From Staphylococcus ureilyticus (GTDB taxonomy: Bacteria; Bacillota; Bacilli; Staphylococcales; Staphylococcaceae): a stretch of 33,436 nt of DNA. The notes under the pieces are model-generated. The model searched no databases and was not told where the DNA came from. It worked only from the letters and a program-made list of their open reading frames with translations. Where the stretch lies: contig NZ_PPRL01000053.1 in the NCBI RefSeq assembly GCF_002902235.1, positions 1 through 33,436 on the forward strand. The letters run 5' to 3'. This document shows positions 1-7,822 of the stretch, one piece after another; position 1 is the stretch's first letter; every line of letters begins with the position of its first letter. The translations under genes were made by a program, and so were the position numbers.

Positions 1-60
1 ACATTAAATACATATATAATGGTTTGTTTAATAGTCTCATTTTTAAAGTCCCTCGCATTT

Positions 61-89
61 TAATAATGAGTATTTTATACTCATTATTA
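61..89. terminator. Hairpin terminator after the poly-gamma-glutamate-hydrolase-like gene
   Basis: A near-perfect 13-bp stem with a 3-base loop is followed by an A-run on the plus strand, which is a U-run for minus-strand transcription on the other side. It lies about 45 bases beyond the stop of the minus-strand gene that ends at 135. Confidence 0.7.
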
Positions 90-134
90 AAAAAAGCAAG
101 TCAATTGATATAAGTAAACTGAAAAAAGTAATTT

Positions 135-872
135 TTAAGTTTGTGAACGAATGCCTTTAGTGACGGCTTCAGCGAAATCATAAATTGAATTTCGGTATTT
201 ATTCGTGTTTTCTCTCGTCTTTCTGTTTAAATTGTCTTTTTTGAAAAATGATTTTCTAATAGATGTAGATATCTCCAGTTGAACTCCGGAACCTGAGTCA
301 TTTTCATTGATGAAATTTTTAGAAGAACGGCCATTAATATTATTTGGACTTTTTTCTACATTAAACCCTTCTTTTTCTAATTCTTTTTTTATGGATTGCG
401 CCATTTTTTTATCCTGGCCCCCGATATAAACGATATCTTTATCACCTTGAAATCCGTGTATTGAGATAGATTCTTGAGAACGATTAGTCATTTCTTTCAA
501 TTTAGGATCGTCAAAATTGGTAGATGTAATATGCAATTGTTTGTTACTTGATTTTAGTAAGCCTTCAAAGCTATATAAATTAAAGTCTCCTTTTTTAGAA
601 ATGATTTTAGCTAATTCGGAGGTGCCCGGTTCTATACCGCCACCATGTATCGCAGTAATAAGTATATCTTTATTATTTGTTTTTTTAACATTTCTTTGCC
701 AATCACGCTGTTTCACTGTATCTGATTTTAATTGAGCGAAATTTTGATATTTATCTTGATTGGGTGACTGGTTATTGTTCCATATGTATGTAAAATATAG
801 ACTAACTAGTATGATGCCAACAATAACAAGCATGACTAAATAATATACGTAAGTGCTTAGAATATTTTTCAT
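135..872 (-). CDS. Membrane-anchored poly-gamma-glutamate hydrolase family protein (YjqB/PF05908-like)
   Basis: This 245-residue protein has one N-terminal membrane segment (about residues 10-30) with no lipobox, so it is probably anchored in the membrane with its enzyme domain outside. The motif AIHGGGIEPGTSELA at about residues 74-88 and a later SIHGF at about 137-141 match the zinc-binding signature of the poly-gamma-glutamate hydrolase/phage-replication-protein-YjqB family, which has a carboxypeptidase-like fold. GVQLEIS near residue 200 would be the conserved glutamate strand. Family members cleave gamma-glutamyl polymers; whether that is the substrate here cannot be seen. The gene stands alone with its own terminator. 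A ribosome-binding site (gagtt type, weak) precedes the ATG. Family call fairly sure, substrate unsure. Confidence 0.75.
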   Translation of the reverse strand: MKNILSTYVYYLVMLVIVGIILVSLYFTYIWNNNQSPNQDKYQNFAQLKSDTVKQRDWQRNVKKTNNKDILITAIHGGGIEPGTSELAKIISKKGDFNLYSFEGLLKSSNKQLHITSTNFDDPKLKEMTNRSQESISIHGFQGDKDIVYIGGQDKKMAQSIKKELEKEGFNVEKSPNNINGRSSKNFINENDSGSGVQLEISTSIRKSFFKKDNLNRKTRENTNKYRNSIYDFAEAVTKGIRSQT

Positions 873-1264
873 CGTTAACTCCTGATCAAAAGTATTTACT
901 GACTAGTAAAGTATAACAAATTTATTAATGCTGCATAGATTATATGTTATTTACAATTATGTTAATAACATTGTAATGAAATTTACATATTAGGGTATGA
1001 AAGATATAGAGTGAATTATTAAATTGAAAATGAAATAGTTTGGATATTTTAGAAAAAGTAATAACGACGGCATGGAGAATAAAACATGTACTGACCGAGC
1101 ATTTATGATAACCATGTTTATGAATTTATGATCAACGCTAACATGTGCGGTTAGTCTTTCCTGTTCGGTCAATCACGCTGAATGCCTTAATAAGACATAG
1201 TGATGTGTTTGTATGATTGAATGATTACAAAATATTTAATTTTAGAAGAAAGGTTGTGAATTTT
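873..1264. other. Intergenic region, no gene supported
   Basis: This is AT-rich spacer between two diverging genes. A 60-codon minus-strand open frame at 990-1172 has no ribosome-binding site and no recognisable composition, so I do not call it. Promoters for both flanking genes must lie here, but no clear -35/-10 pair stood out. Confidence 0.5.
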
Positions 1265-1669
1265 TTGGACATAGTAACTAAAATGCAAGTCAATGTATCT
1301 AGTGATCAAGTGTTTGAAGCTTTTGTCAATCCAGATTATATAGGAGGATTTTGGTTTTCTTCAAGTTCTGAACGTTGGGAAGAGGGTAAAACAATTACCT
1401 TACGATATGAAGAGTATCATGCTGAAATCGATATTTTAATAGAAGATATGGTTGAAAATGAAATGATTCAATTTAAGTGGGGCGATAATCATGTAACAAT
1501 CCAATTCGATGGTGATGATAATCATACAATAGTAACTACTACAGAAAAAGATATAGAAGAAAATGATGTAGCACGCTTATTAGGCCAAAAAGAAGGCTGG
1601 GTATATATGCTTAGTTGTCTGAAATCATATTTAGAATATGGCAATAAAATAAGAGGTGCATTATTGTAA
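1265..1669 (+). CDS. SRPBCC (AHSA1/START-like) domain protein
   Basis: The product is about 134 residues from a TTG start, preceded by a gaaagg ribosome-binding site; an upstream in-frame ATG at 1217 lacks one. The pattern is typical of the AHSA1/polyketide-cyclase SRPBCC fold: an N-terminal strand with the VFEAFVNPDYIGGFW-type turn, a hydrophobic strand around RYEEYHAEI, FKWGDNHVTIQF, then a long C-terminal helix starting GWVYMLSCLKSYL. These proteins bind a hydrophobic ligand or act as Hsp90 co-chaperone-like domains; the ligand is unknown. It is monocistronic and ends in a strong hairpin. Start choice is uncertain (GTG at 1256 is also possible). Confidence 0.75.
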   Translation: MDIVTKMQVNVSSDQVFEAFVNPDYIGGFWFSSSSERWEEGKTITLRYEEYHAEIDILIEDMVENEMIQFKWGDNHVTIQFDGDDNHTIVTTTEKDIEENDVARLLGQKEGWVYMLSCLKSYLEYGNKIRGALL

Positions 1670-1680
1670 CTATCCAACTA

Positions 1681-1730
1681 GGATTGAAAGCATGGCAATG
1701 TTTAACTTTGATTACGCTTTCAATCCTTTT
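1681..1730 (+). terminator. Rho-independent terminator
   Basis: A 10-bp stem (ggattgaaag with its complement) is followed by a T-run, 10 bases after the stop of the SRPBCC gene. It separates that gene from hypR. Confidence 0.8.
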
Positions 1731-1831
1731 TATATATTTTTCAAATACCAAAACAAAAATTTTGCACGATATGGTTTAATATGTTTAAATGTAACTATAA
1801 AAGTTTCAATTAAAGATAAAAGGTGATTTCT

Positions 1832-2266
1832 TTGAATTTAGAATTCAATATAGCAGTACATTTACTGACTTTTTTGCTAAAACATGATGATGAGCGTTTT
1901 AGCAGCAATGAATTAGCGGAACGTATCTGTATTAATCCGGCTCAATTACGCAGGGTAACTCGTAAGTTAAATCAACATCATTATTTAGCTACTTCTAGAG
2001 GTAAATTTGGAGGGTATCAGGCTAATGATATGACAGCAAATGTTAACTTGTCTGAACTATTTGTGATGTTTAAAGAAGATCGCTCAGAAGGACGTTTATT
2101 TACTGGAGATGCTGGTAGTGACTGTGAAGTTTCAAGAGAAATTGGCAACACGATGTTTAAGTTTCATCAAAAAGAAGAAGAGCTATTAATTAATTATTAT
2201 CAAAATGTAACGATTAAAGACGTTTTAAATGAAACGATTAAGGAGGATTATTATGAAAAAGTATGA
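1832..2266 (+). CDS. hypR: Rrf2-family redox-sensing repressor HypR
   Basis: Read from the TTG start (ribosome-binding site aaaggtg, 7 bases upstream) the protein has 144 residues with an N-terminal winged helix (about 1-65, FSSNELAERICINPAQLRRVTRKL as recognition region, then the SRGKFGGY wing) and an Rrf2-type C-terminal helix. Only two cysteines are present, at 33 and 98. In S. aureus HypR, intersubunit disulfide formation between Cys33 and a second cysteine near 99 is the reported response to hypochlorite and allicin stress; the spacing here fits. It overlaps the next gene (merA) by 14 bases, the known operon arrangement in which HypR represses its own operon. Oddity: its partner merA carries a nonsense codon. 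GTG at 1823 is an alternative start. Confidence 0.85.
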   Translation: MNLEFNIAVHLLTFLLKHDDERFSSNELAERICINPAQLRRVTRKLNQHHYLATSRGKFGGYQANDMTANVNLSELFVMFKEDRSEGRLFTGDAGSDCEVSREIGNTMFKFHQKEEELLINYYQNVTIKDVLNETIKEDYYEKV

Positions 2267-3575
2267 TTTATTGATAATTGGATTTGGTAAAGGTGGTAAA
2301 ACTTTAGCAAAATTTGCGTCTGGCCAAGGAAAAAGTGTAGCTGTAGTTGAAAAATCGCAAAAGATGTATGGTGGTACATGTATTAATATAGGTTGTATTC
2401 CTTCAAAAACACTTGTGCATGAAGGTTTAGCACACGGTTCATTTGAACAAGCTTTTTCTAGAAAATCCGATGTAGTAAATGCACTAAACAGTAAGAATTA
2501 TCATAATTTAGCAGATGATAATAATATCAACGTATTAGATTTTACTGCAGCATTTAAGTCTAATAATGAAGTAGAATTATTAGATGAAAATGGTGAAGTA
2601 CAAGAAACACTTACTGCAGAAGATATCGTGATTAATACAGGTGCACAACCAATCATTCCATCCATCGAAGGTGTAGAAACATCAAAGCATTTATATGATT
2701 CTACTGGCATTATGGAATTGGCAACACAACCTCAACGTTTAGTTATTGTGGGTGGAGGCTATATAGCATTAGAATTTGCCTCTATGTTTGCGAACTTTGA
2801 TACACAAGTAACTGTTTTAGAGAAACATGATGATATCATGCCTAAAGAAGATAAAGATATTGTTGCAGAAGTTAAAAAAGATCTTGAAAATAAAGGTGTT
2901 AATCTTGTATTAAATGCGGATACAGAGCGTTTTGAAGATAATGCATCTGGTACAACAGTACACACAACACAAGGAAGCTATGAAGCGGATGCGGTATTGT
3001 TAGCTACTGGTCGTAAACCAAATACAGACTTAGGTTTAGAAAATACAGATGTTGAAATTGGTGAACGTGGAGAAATCAAGGTAAATTAAAACTTACAAAC
3101 CAACGTGCCAAATATTTATGCATTAGGTGATGTTAAAGGTGGCATGCAATTCACGTATATTTCATTAGATGACTTCAGAATTGTAAAAGATCAATTGTTT
3201 GGTAATGGCAAACGTACTACCGAAAATCGCGGTGCTGTGCCATACACTGTGTTTATTGATCCACCATTATCACATGTAGGTTTAACAGCAGAAGAAGCAA
3301 AAGCACAAGGTTATCAAATTTTAGAAAATGCAGTACCTGTAAACACAATTCCGCGTCATAAAATAAACAATGATACAAGAGGTTTGTTTAAAGCAGTCGT
3401 TAATAAAGAAACAAGTGAAATATTAGGTGCTACTTTATATGGCTTACAATCTGAGGAAATTATTAATTTAGTAAAATTAGCAATTGACCAACATTTATCT
3501 TATGAAGTATTAAAAGAAAATATTTATACACATCCTACAATGGTTGAATCATTTAATGATTTATTCAATATGTAA
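2253..3575 (+). pseudogene. merA: Flavin disulfide reductase MerA, interrupted by an in-frame TAA
   Basis: One reading frame spans 440 codons from the ATG (ribosome-binding site aaggagg) to 3575, but a TAA at 3087-3089 stops it after 278 codons. The protein homology continues in the same frame straight across the stop, so this is a nonsense mutation, not a frameshift. The FAD-binding GFGKGGKT motif (10-17), the redox pair Cys43/Cys48 in GGTCINIGCIPSK, the NAD(P) motif GGGYIALEF and, after the stop, the second FAD motif IYALGDVKGG and the dimerisation domain are all intact. The truncated product would lack the second FAD motif and the dimer interface. In S. aureus this NADPH-dependent enzyme protects against hypochlorite. 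A neighbouring start at 3105 (GTG) could give the C-terminal piece but has no ribosome-binding site. Confidence 0.88.
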
Positions 3576-3617
3576 AGCAAATATTTTTAATAAATATTAA
3601 AAAGTTTCTAATCAAAA

Positions 3618-3669
3618 AGAGCAGGGTTAAGTAATCTAGTGTAACTGGATTACGACCCTGCGCTTTTTT
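3618..3669. terminator. Bidirectional hairpin terminator
   Basis: A long stem (gcagggtt and gtaatc arms paired across a 10-base loop) has A-runs on the left and T-runs on the right. It serves merA on the plus strand and the small membrane gene on the minus strand, whose stop codon is at its edge. Confidence 0.85.
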
Positions 3670-3844
3670 ATATAATTGATTTAATAATTTGACCTATGAG
3701 TCCGAAAATACCGATGATTAAACAGACCACACCAAAGCTAACTAAACTTTGTTTTTTGCCGACACCTTCTTTTTTAGGTGTACGATTATTTATGATGAGC
3801 AACACAATACCAACGATAATGAGTAATATTGAAACAATCCACAT
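3668..3844 (-). CDS. Small two-helix membrane protein, 58 residues, unknown function
   Basis: The frame begins at an ATG with a strong ribosome-binding site (aaggagg, 7 bases upstream on the minus strand) and encodes 58 residues: a hydrophobic helix at about 2-19, a basic loop RTPKKEGVGKK, and a second helix at about 34-57. The composition (Ile/Leu/Val helices, Lys-rich loop between) is that of a genuine small membrane protein. The opposite-strand open frame at 3696-3878 is its shadow. I do not recognise a family. It ends at the bidirectional terminator shared with merA. Confidence 0.75.
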   Translation of the reverse strand: MWIVSILLIIVGIVLLIINNRTPKKEGVGKKQSLVSFGVVCLIIGIFGLIGQIIKSII

Positions 3845-4056
3845 TTTGCGTCCCTCCTTACTTGTATCGATAAAATAATAACGTCTTTACTATCTCTTTA
3901 CCCTGTTAACTGCTTATATTAACGCCTTCTTTGCACATCATATGTGTGATGTGACATTAACAGATGAGTTAAATATATTATAAATGATTATGTAATGTAA
4001 GGGTATAGTAAGTTATAAAATAGATTGATCCACATAAATGATGTGGGGTGATAGAG

Positions 4057-4476
4057 ATGAAAATAGATGATACTTATGTATTTGACTCAAATGATTTAGA
4101 AGATTTTATAACAATATATCACTCGAATGGTTGGATGGGGCATAATAAGGAAAAGATTAAGACAATTTTTAATGCTAGCACACATATCGTGGTGGCAAAG
4201 CATAATGGTAGTGCTATAGGATTAGCTAGAGCCTTATCAGACGGTGTATTTAACGCAGCTATTTATGATGTTATCGTGGATCAGTCCTAACAAAATCACG
4301 GTATAGGTTATGACCTTGTATGTAGAATGATTAAACAATTGGGGCAGGTGTCTTGCGTGCATTTAATTTCAACGCATGGCGTTGAAGGGTTATATCAAAA
4401 ATTAGGTTTTCGGAAATTAAAAACAGGTATGGCCATATATGCAAATCAAAAATTAAAAGGTGAGTATACTGATTAA
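4057..4476 (+). pseudogene. GNAT-family N-acetyltransferase, interrupted by an in-frame TAA
   Basis: A single frame of 139 codons encodes a typical compact GNAT protein: an N-terminal acceptor-side region, a HIVVAKHNGSAIGLARAL strand pair (about 48-65), IYDVIVDQ leading into the acetyl-CoA pyrophosphate loop QNHGIGYDLV, and the C-terminal GLYQKLGFRKL motif. A TAA at 4288-4290 falls between the catalytic beta-strand and the CoA-binding loop, where related proteins typically have Tyr (for example YQNHGIG), so TAT or TAC to TAA is the likely change. The truncated 77-residue product cannot bind CoA. Start chosen at the ATG after ggggtgatagag. Confidence 0.85.
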
Positions 4477-4503
4477 TGTCTATCAGCTATACTCACCTTT
4501 TTG
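4456..4503. terminator. Hairpin terminator between convergent genes
   Basis: The aaggtgagtat arm pairs with atactcacctt and is followed by a T-run. The 5' arm lies inside the last codons of the broken acetyltransferase, and the minus-strand gene ends just beyond. Confidence 0.7.
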
Positions 4504-4517
4504 GTCGAGAATCTAGA

Positions 4518-4742
4518 TTATAAAATATTGTGACTCACATCCTCATGTGAATAATTTTTCAATAGAGAACAACCCAGTGGATGATGACCATTGTCAACGT
4601 AATGGTTGATTTCTTCAAGTACATCTAAAATTTCATACTCAGGTGTATTTACATCAAACGTATATTTGAATACTTGCTTCTTGTCAGATAATACAGTTGC
4701 AACGAGTTCATTATTTTGCATTTTGTAATTTAATAATTTCAT
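4518..4742 (-). CDS. Small cytosolic protein, 74 residues, unknown function
   Basis: This is a 74-residue soluble, acidic protein without membrane segments. It opens with a beta-rich stretch (KLLNYKMQNNELVATVLSD, VFKYTFDV) and continues with a helix around EYEILDVLEEINHYV and a His-rich turn NGHHPLGC. A gtgaggg ribosome-binding site lies 6 bases before the ATG on the minus strand. I do not recognise the family; the length and codon use look like a conserved staphylococcal hypothetical protein. It is monocistronic and convergent with the acetyltransferase pseudogene. Confidence 0.65.
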   Translation of the reverse strand: MKLLNYKMQNNELVATVLSDKKQVFKYTFDVNTPEYEILDVLEEINHYVDNGHHPLGCSLLKNYSHEDVSHNIL

Positions 4743-5005
4743 AATAATCCCTCACTTTTATTAATCGTTTTAGTCCGTTATCAAAATACTCAATTGAGAA
4801 TAAGTTTCATTGACGACGCCATTACATTATAATTATTATAATGTAATCCTTATTATACATTAAAATACATAAAATGTAGAGAGTTTTGACTTAAAAATTA
4901 ATTTAAAACGCTTTCTTTATAAGAATTAATATAATTTATTATAAACTGAATCATCTTAACTTGAAGTTCGAAGTGTAATTTGATACGATTTCAGTAATTG
5001 AATAA
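4743..5005. other. Intergenic leader region upstream of the guanidine riboswitch
   Basis: There is no coding frame. The sequence is very AT-rich with a palindromic cattataattattataatg near 4822-4844, which could be a regulator site or promoter element. The ykkC/ykkD promoter should lie between about 4900 and 5000. Confidence 0.4.
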
Positions 5006-5098
5006 ACCTTTCTAGGGTTCCACAACGATGGTGTTGGTTCGGTCCGAGAGAAAGGCACATATTAATATGTGACACGGAAGGATAAAAGCCTGGGAGAT
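5006..5098 (+). ncRNA. Guanidine-I (ykkC) riboswitch aptamer
   Basis: The hallmark segments of the ykkC class are present in order: ctagggttcc, ggttcggtccgagagaaaggc, a variable hairpin (cacatattaatatgtg), then acacggaaggataaaagcctgggaga. This class binds guanidinium and switches on exporters and guanidine-degrading enzymes. The 3' end of the aptamer is the 5' arm of the following terminator, so ligand binding should prevent terminator formation and turn the SMR genes on. Confidence 0.95.
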
Positions 5099-5130
5099 AG
5101 TATAGATGACTATCTCTCAGGCTTTTTTTA
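5087..5130 (+). terminator. Riboswitch-controlled intrinsic terminator
   Basis: Stem cctgggagatag / ctatctctcagg with a 9-base loop and a seven-T tail. Its left arm overlaps the conserved 3' segment of the ykkC aptamer, giving mutually exclusive folds. Confidence 0.92.
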
Positions 5131-5151
5131 ATCTTAAAGGAGGATTTTGTT

Positions 5152-5478
5152 ATGAATTGGTTAAAAATTGTGATTGCAGCACTCTTTGAAGTGGGATGGG
5201 TTATTGGCTTAACTCATGCTTCATCAGTATTTGAGTGGATATTGACAGTCATTGCTATATTTTTAAGTTTTTACTTACTTATAGATGCTTCAAAAGTATT
5301 ACCGGTAGGGACATCTTATGCAGTCTTTGTAGGACTTGGTACAACTGGCGTTACACTAGCTGATTTTATATTCTTTGATCAACCATTTAACCCAGGGAAA
5401 ATCATTTTAATAACGACATTGTTGCTTGGTGTAATTAGTTTGAAATTAGTGACGACAAATGAAGGGGGGCATTCATAA
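5152..5478 (+). CDS. ykkC: SMR-family guanidinium exporter subunit, YkkC type
   Basis: This 108-residue protein has four membrane helices and the SMR signature: catalytic Glu14 in AALFEVGWVIGL, the PVGTSYAVFVGLGT motif in helix 3, and a GVISLKLV C-terminal helix. By recall it is closer to Bacillus YkkC than to QacC. Paired SMR proteins of this type work as antiparallel heterodimers that export guanidinium or guanidinylated compounds in exchange for protons. A perfect aaaggagg ribosome-binding site precedes the ATG. The stop overlaps the start region of the partner gene (last base shared at 5478). Control is by the guanidine-I riboswitch directly upstream. Confidence 0.92.
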   Translation: MNWLKIVIAALFEVGWVIGLTHASSVFEWILTVIAIFLSFYLLIDASKVLPVGTSYAVFVGLGTTGVTLADFIFFDQPFNPGKIILITTLLLGVISLKLVTTNEGGHS

Positions 5479-5792
5479 TGGTTTGGATTTTACTGATTTG
5501 TGCAGGTATATTTGAAATGCTTGGTATTACATTTTTGAATGCTTATGTGCATAGTCGCAAATATAAATCGCTTGGTTGGATGATAACTTTCTTTGCAATT
5601 AGTTTTTTAACATTATCTATTGCTATGAAACAGTTGCCTATGAGCACTGCATATGCTGTATGGACTGGCATTGGTGCTGTTGGCGGAGCAGTTTTAGGTA
5701 TGCTTTTTTACAAAGAGTCAACGGATATTAAACGAATTATTTGTATTCTAGTTATATTGGGTAGCACTATTGGTTTGAAATTATTAAGTTAA
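5478..5792 (+). CDS. ykkD: SMR-family guanidinium exporter subunit, YkkD type
   Basis: This 104-residue four-helix SMR protein is the second half of a two-gene exporter. Glu13 in CAGIFEMLGITFLN is the proton/substrate-coupling glutamate, MSTAYAVWTGIGAVGG is the helix-3 motif, and the C-terminus ends TIGLKLLS as in YkkD. Its ribosome-binding site (aaggggg) is inside the end of the preceding gene, so translation is probably coupled. The two proteins differ in loop charge, as expected for the fixed opposite orientations of a heterodimer. Confidence 0.92.
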   Translation: MVWILLICAGIFEMLGITFLNAYVHSRKYKSLGWMITFFAISFLTLSIAMKQLPMSTAYAVWTGIGAVGGAVLGMLFYKESTDIKRIICILVILGSTIGLKLLS

Positions 5793-5817
5793 AATTAACT
5801 GAGTTATACCACATAAA

Positions 5818-5960
5818 TTATTTTTCCATTTCACGGCTTTCAATGATTGACCATTGACCAAATTTTGGATTTCGTTCATATATTATTTGAACATCACCAT
5901 AACAGAATCATAAAAGATTTGTTTCGCGTGTTGCGATACCGTGTGCATCTTGATAACATA
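5818..5960 (-). pseudogene. Unidentified gene remnant (C-terminal fragment)
   Basis: The minus strand reads continuously as protein-like sequence: LCYQDAHGIATRETN, one TGA, then GDVQIIYERNPKFGQWS and IIESREMEK before a TAA at 5818-5820. The composition is clearly unlike random AT-rich translation, but there is no start codon or ribosome-binding site, so it looks like the surviving 3' end of a lost gene. I cannot name the family. Confidence 0.45.
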
Positions 5961-5981
5961 ATTAAGGTGGAGGTGCAGAAA

Positions 5982-6608
5982 ATGGAAGGATTAGCCGCAT
6001 TTATAACAATTACTTTAATGATTATTATCGTCCCAGGACCTGATTTTTTCGTCGTGATGAAAAATTCAATCACTTCTGGTAAAGGTAATGGTGCAATGGC
6101 AGCATTGGGTATAACGACAGGCCATGTTGTTTATTCTCTACTAGCGGTCTTTGGTATTATTTTTATTTTGGCAAATATGTATTACGTGTTTTTAGTGATT
6201 AAAATACTGGGTGCTTGTTACCTTATATATTTAGGTATCAAAAGTATTATTAGCGCACGACAAAGTATGAATTTTTCAATCACACAAATGAAAGCACAAC
6301 AAATCAGCTATTTAAGTTCATATAGGCAAGGTTTCTTTAGTACCATTTTAAATCCAAAAGCATTACTCTATTACATAAGTATCTTACCGCAATTTTTAAG
6401 TGCGGGCGAAGGCGTTACCACACAAATAGCGGTGTTATCCGCGATTGTAACGACAGTTATTTTATTATGGTTTATTTTCTGTGTATATATTTTTCAATAC
6501 ATTAAATTACTTTTTGCAAACAGAAAGATTAAAGCTATTTTTGACTATACGGTAGGTGCAGTGTTAATTGGTCTGTCGCTTAATTTATTATTTAGCAAAA
6601 GTAGTTAA
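5982..6608 (+). CDS. LysE/RhtB-family amino-acid exporter
   Basis: The 208-residue protein has six predicted membrane helices. The N-terminal signature PGPDFFVVMKNSITSGKGNG (about residues 20-39) followed by GITTGHVVYSLLAVFG is diagnostic of the LysE/RhtB translocator family, and NPKALLYYISILPQF is the conserved mid-protein motif. It would export amino acids or derivatives; the substrate is not determined. I start at the ATG preceded by aaggtggaggtgcag; the frame stays open upstream to 5847, but that segment overlaps a minus-strand gene remnant and is not LysE-like. Confidence 0.88.
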   Translation: MEGLAAFITITLMIIIVPGPDFFVVMKNSITSGKGNGAMAALGITTGHVVYSLLAVFGIIFILANMYYVFLVIKILGACYLIYLGIKSIISARQSMNFSITQMKAQQISYLSSYRQGFFSTILNPKALLYYISILPQFLSAGEGVTTQIAVLSAIVTTVILLWFIFCVYIFQYIKLLFANRKIKAIFDYTVGAVLIGLSLNLLFSKSS

Positions 6609-6711
6609 TCTAGATTTAACAAAAAAGCAGCTTGAGGAAACAATATTTTCCCAATCTGTTTTTTTAGTGTGTTTTTGTGTCTATCGAATATTCAAAAGTA
6701 AATGATTTATC

Positions 6712-7077
6712 TTAGGGGTTAAAATAAGCACTTTCAGAAATTAATACTTTGACGCCACGATAAATATTTTTAATTGTATACCAAATCGTGAATAAGATTA
6801 AAATAATTCCTAAAATTATCATTATGACCATAATTGTATGATGTTGTTGATTGACGATCATGCCACCTAAACTTGCAACGATAATAATAAATATCGGTCC
6901 TAAATATGTGATGACATGATAGAATAGAGATTTAGCAGCATGCGTGGATGCTGGTTTATCAGCAAAAATCCAAATGATGATAGGTAATATGATTGGAGCA
7001 AAAAATATGCTGAAATAACTTACAGAAGCTAAGACACGTCCACCTTGCGTATCTGAATTTAAAGGTTGTTCATTCAT
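6712..7077 (-). CDS. DUF4870-like membrane protein
   Basis: The product is 121 residues from the ATG after a gaggtga ribosome-binding site. A hydrophilic N-terminus (MNEQPLNSDTQGG) precedes three to four hydrophobic segments; the YFSIFFAPIILPIIIWIFAD turn followed by KSLFYHVITYLG matches the DUF4870 layout (helix hairpin, short His/Lys loop, two further helices). The biochemical role is unknown. The gene diverges from the downstream histidine phosphatase. Confidence 0.72.
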   Translation of the reverse strand: MNEQPLNSDTQGGRVLASVSYFSIFFAPIILPIIIWIFADKPASTHAAKSLFYHVITYLGPIFIIIVASLGGMIVNQQHHTIMVIMIILGIILILFTIWYTIKNIYRGVKVLISESAYFNP

Positions 7078-7186
7078 TTTTATCACCTCACATTTAAAGT
7101 AACAAAAATAAATATTTTATTATAGAAGTTATACTTCATCTAACAAAAATGTTACCTTATTTAAAAATACAAAGGAGTACAAACAT

Positions 7187-7765
7187 ATGAAACTATACTT
7201 AATTCGCCATGGTGAATCAAAATCCAATTACGATAAAAAAGAAGGAAATCACTATTTTTGTGGCCAATTAGACGTTCCATTAACTGAAAAAGGCGCTCGA
7301 GACGCGCAATTATTACAACATCATTTTAATCAAGTCAAAATTGATCATATTTATTTGTCTGATTTAACAAGAACGAGACAAACATATAATGCAATTTTTG
7401 ATAAAGATATTCCAGCTAGTGTAACGACATTACTGAGAGAACGTTCTTTAGGTCAGTTTGAGGGTGAAAAAGTGAGTGAAATTGAACAAAATGCTCAATT
7501 TGAAACTTATTTTAATGGCGGTCCAAACAGTTCATTTAGGCACAGCTTTACTCAAAAAGCACCAGAAGGAGAAAGTTATGAAGATGTTTTAAAACGTGTA
7601 GAAACTTTCTTTAAACAAGAGCTAGATACATCTTTAGATACAGTTGTAATCATTGCTCATCAAGTTGTAATTAGATGTTGTTTCGTATACTTAGGTTATG
7701 AAAATAAAGCATCTGTGATAGATAAGCAAATTGATAATTGTGTACCTTATGAAATTGAGCTTTAG
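7187..7765 (+). CDS. Histidine phosphatase (phosphoglycerate-mutase-like) protein
   Basis: This 192-residue protein begins with the catalytic RHG motif, LIRHGESKSN (residues 5-14), with His8 as the phospho-acceptor. DLTRTRQT (about 59-66) supplies the second arginine, LLRERSLGQFEGE the acid region, and IIAHQVVIRC (about 155-164) the second catalytic histidine. These are the four landmarks of the cobalamin/phosphoglycerate-mutase branch of the histidine phosphatase superfamily. The substrate is unclear; general sugar-phosphate phosphatases of this size are common. An aaaggag site lies 9 bases before the ATG. Confidence 0.88.
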   Translation: MKLYLIRHGESKSNYDKKEGNHYFCGQLDVPLTEKGARDAQLLQHHFNQVKIDHIYLSDLTRTRQTYNAIFDKDIPASVTTLLRERSLGQFEGEKVSEIEQNAQFETYFNGGPNSSFRHSFTQKAPEGESYEDVLKRVETFFKQELDTSLDTVVIIAHQVVIRCCFVYLGYENKASVIDKQIDNCVPYEIEL

Positions 7766-7785
7766 CTTTGATAAAATGACGTATT

Positions 7786-7822
7786 AAAAAACCTGAACTG
7801 TTTATTTGCTCAGTTCAGGTTA
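7786..7822. terminator. Bidirectional terminator
   Basis: aacctgaactg pairs with cagttcaggtt across a 10-base loop, with an A-run on the left for the minus strand. It sits between the convergent phosphatase and small membrane-protein genes. Confidence 0.75.

Noticed and set aside
990-1172. Minus-strand 60-codon open frame
   Set aside because: No ribosome-binding site and no family-like composition, in spacer between two divergent genes.
3696-3878. Plus-strand open frame of 60 codons
   Set aside because: It is the shadow of the minus-strand 58-residue membrane protein, which has the ribosome-binding site and membrane composition.
5847-5981. 45-codon N-terminal extension of the LysE exporter
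   Set aside because: It overlaps a minus-strand gene remnant, is not LysE-like, and the ATG at 5982 has the only good ribosome-binding site.
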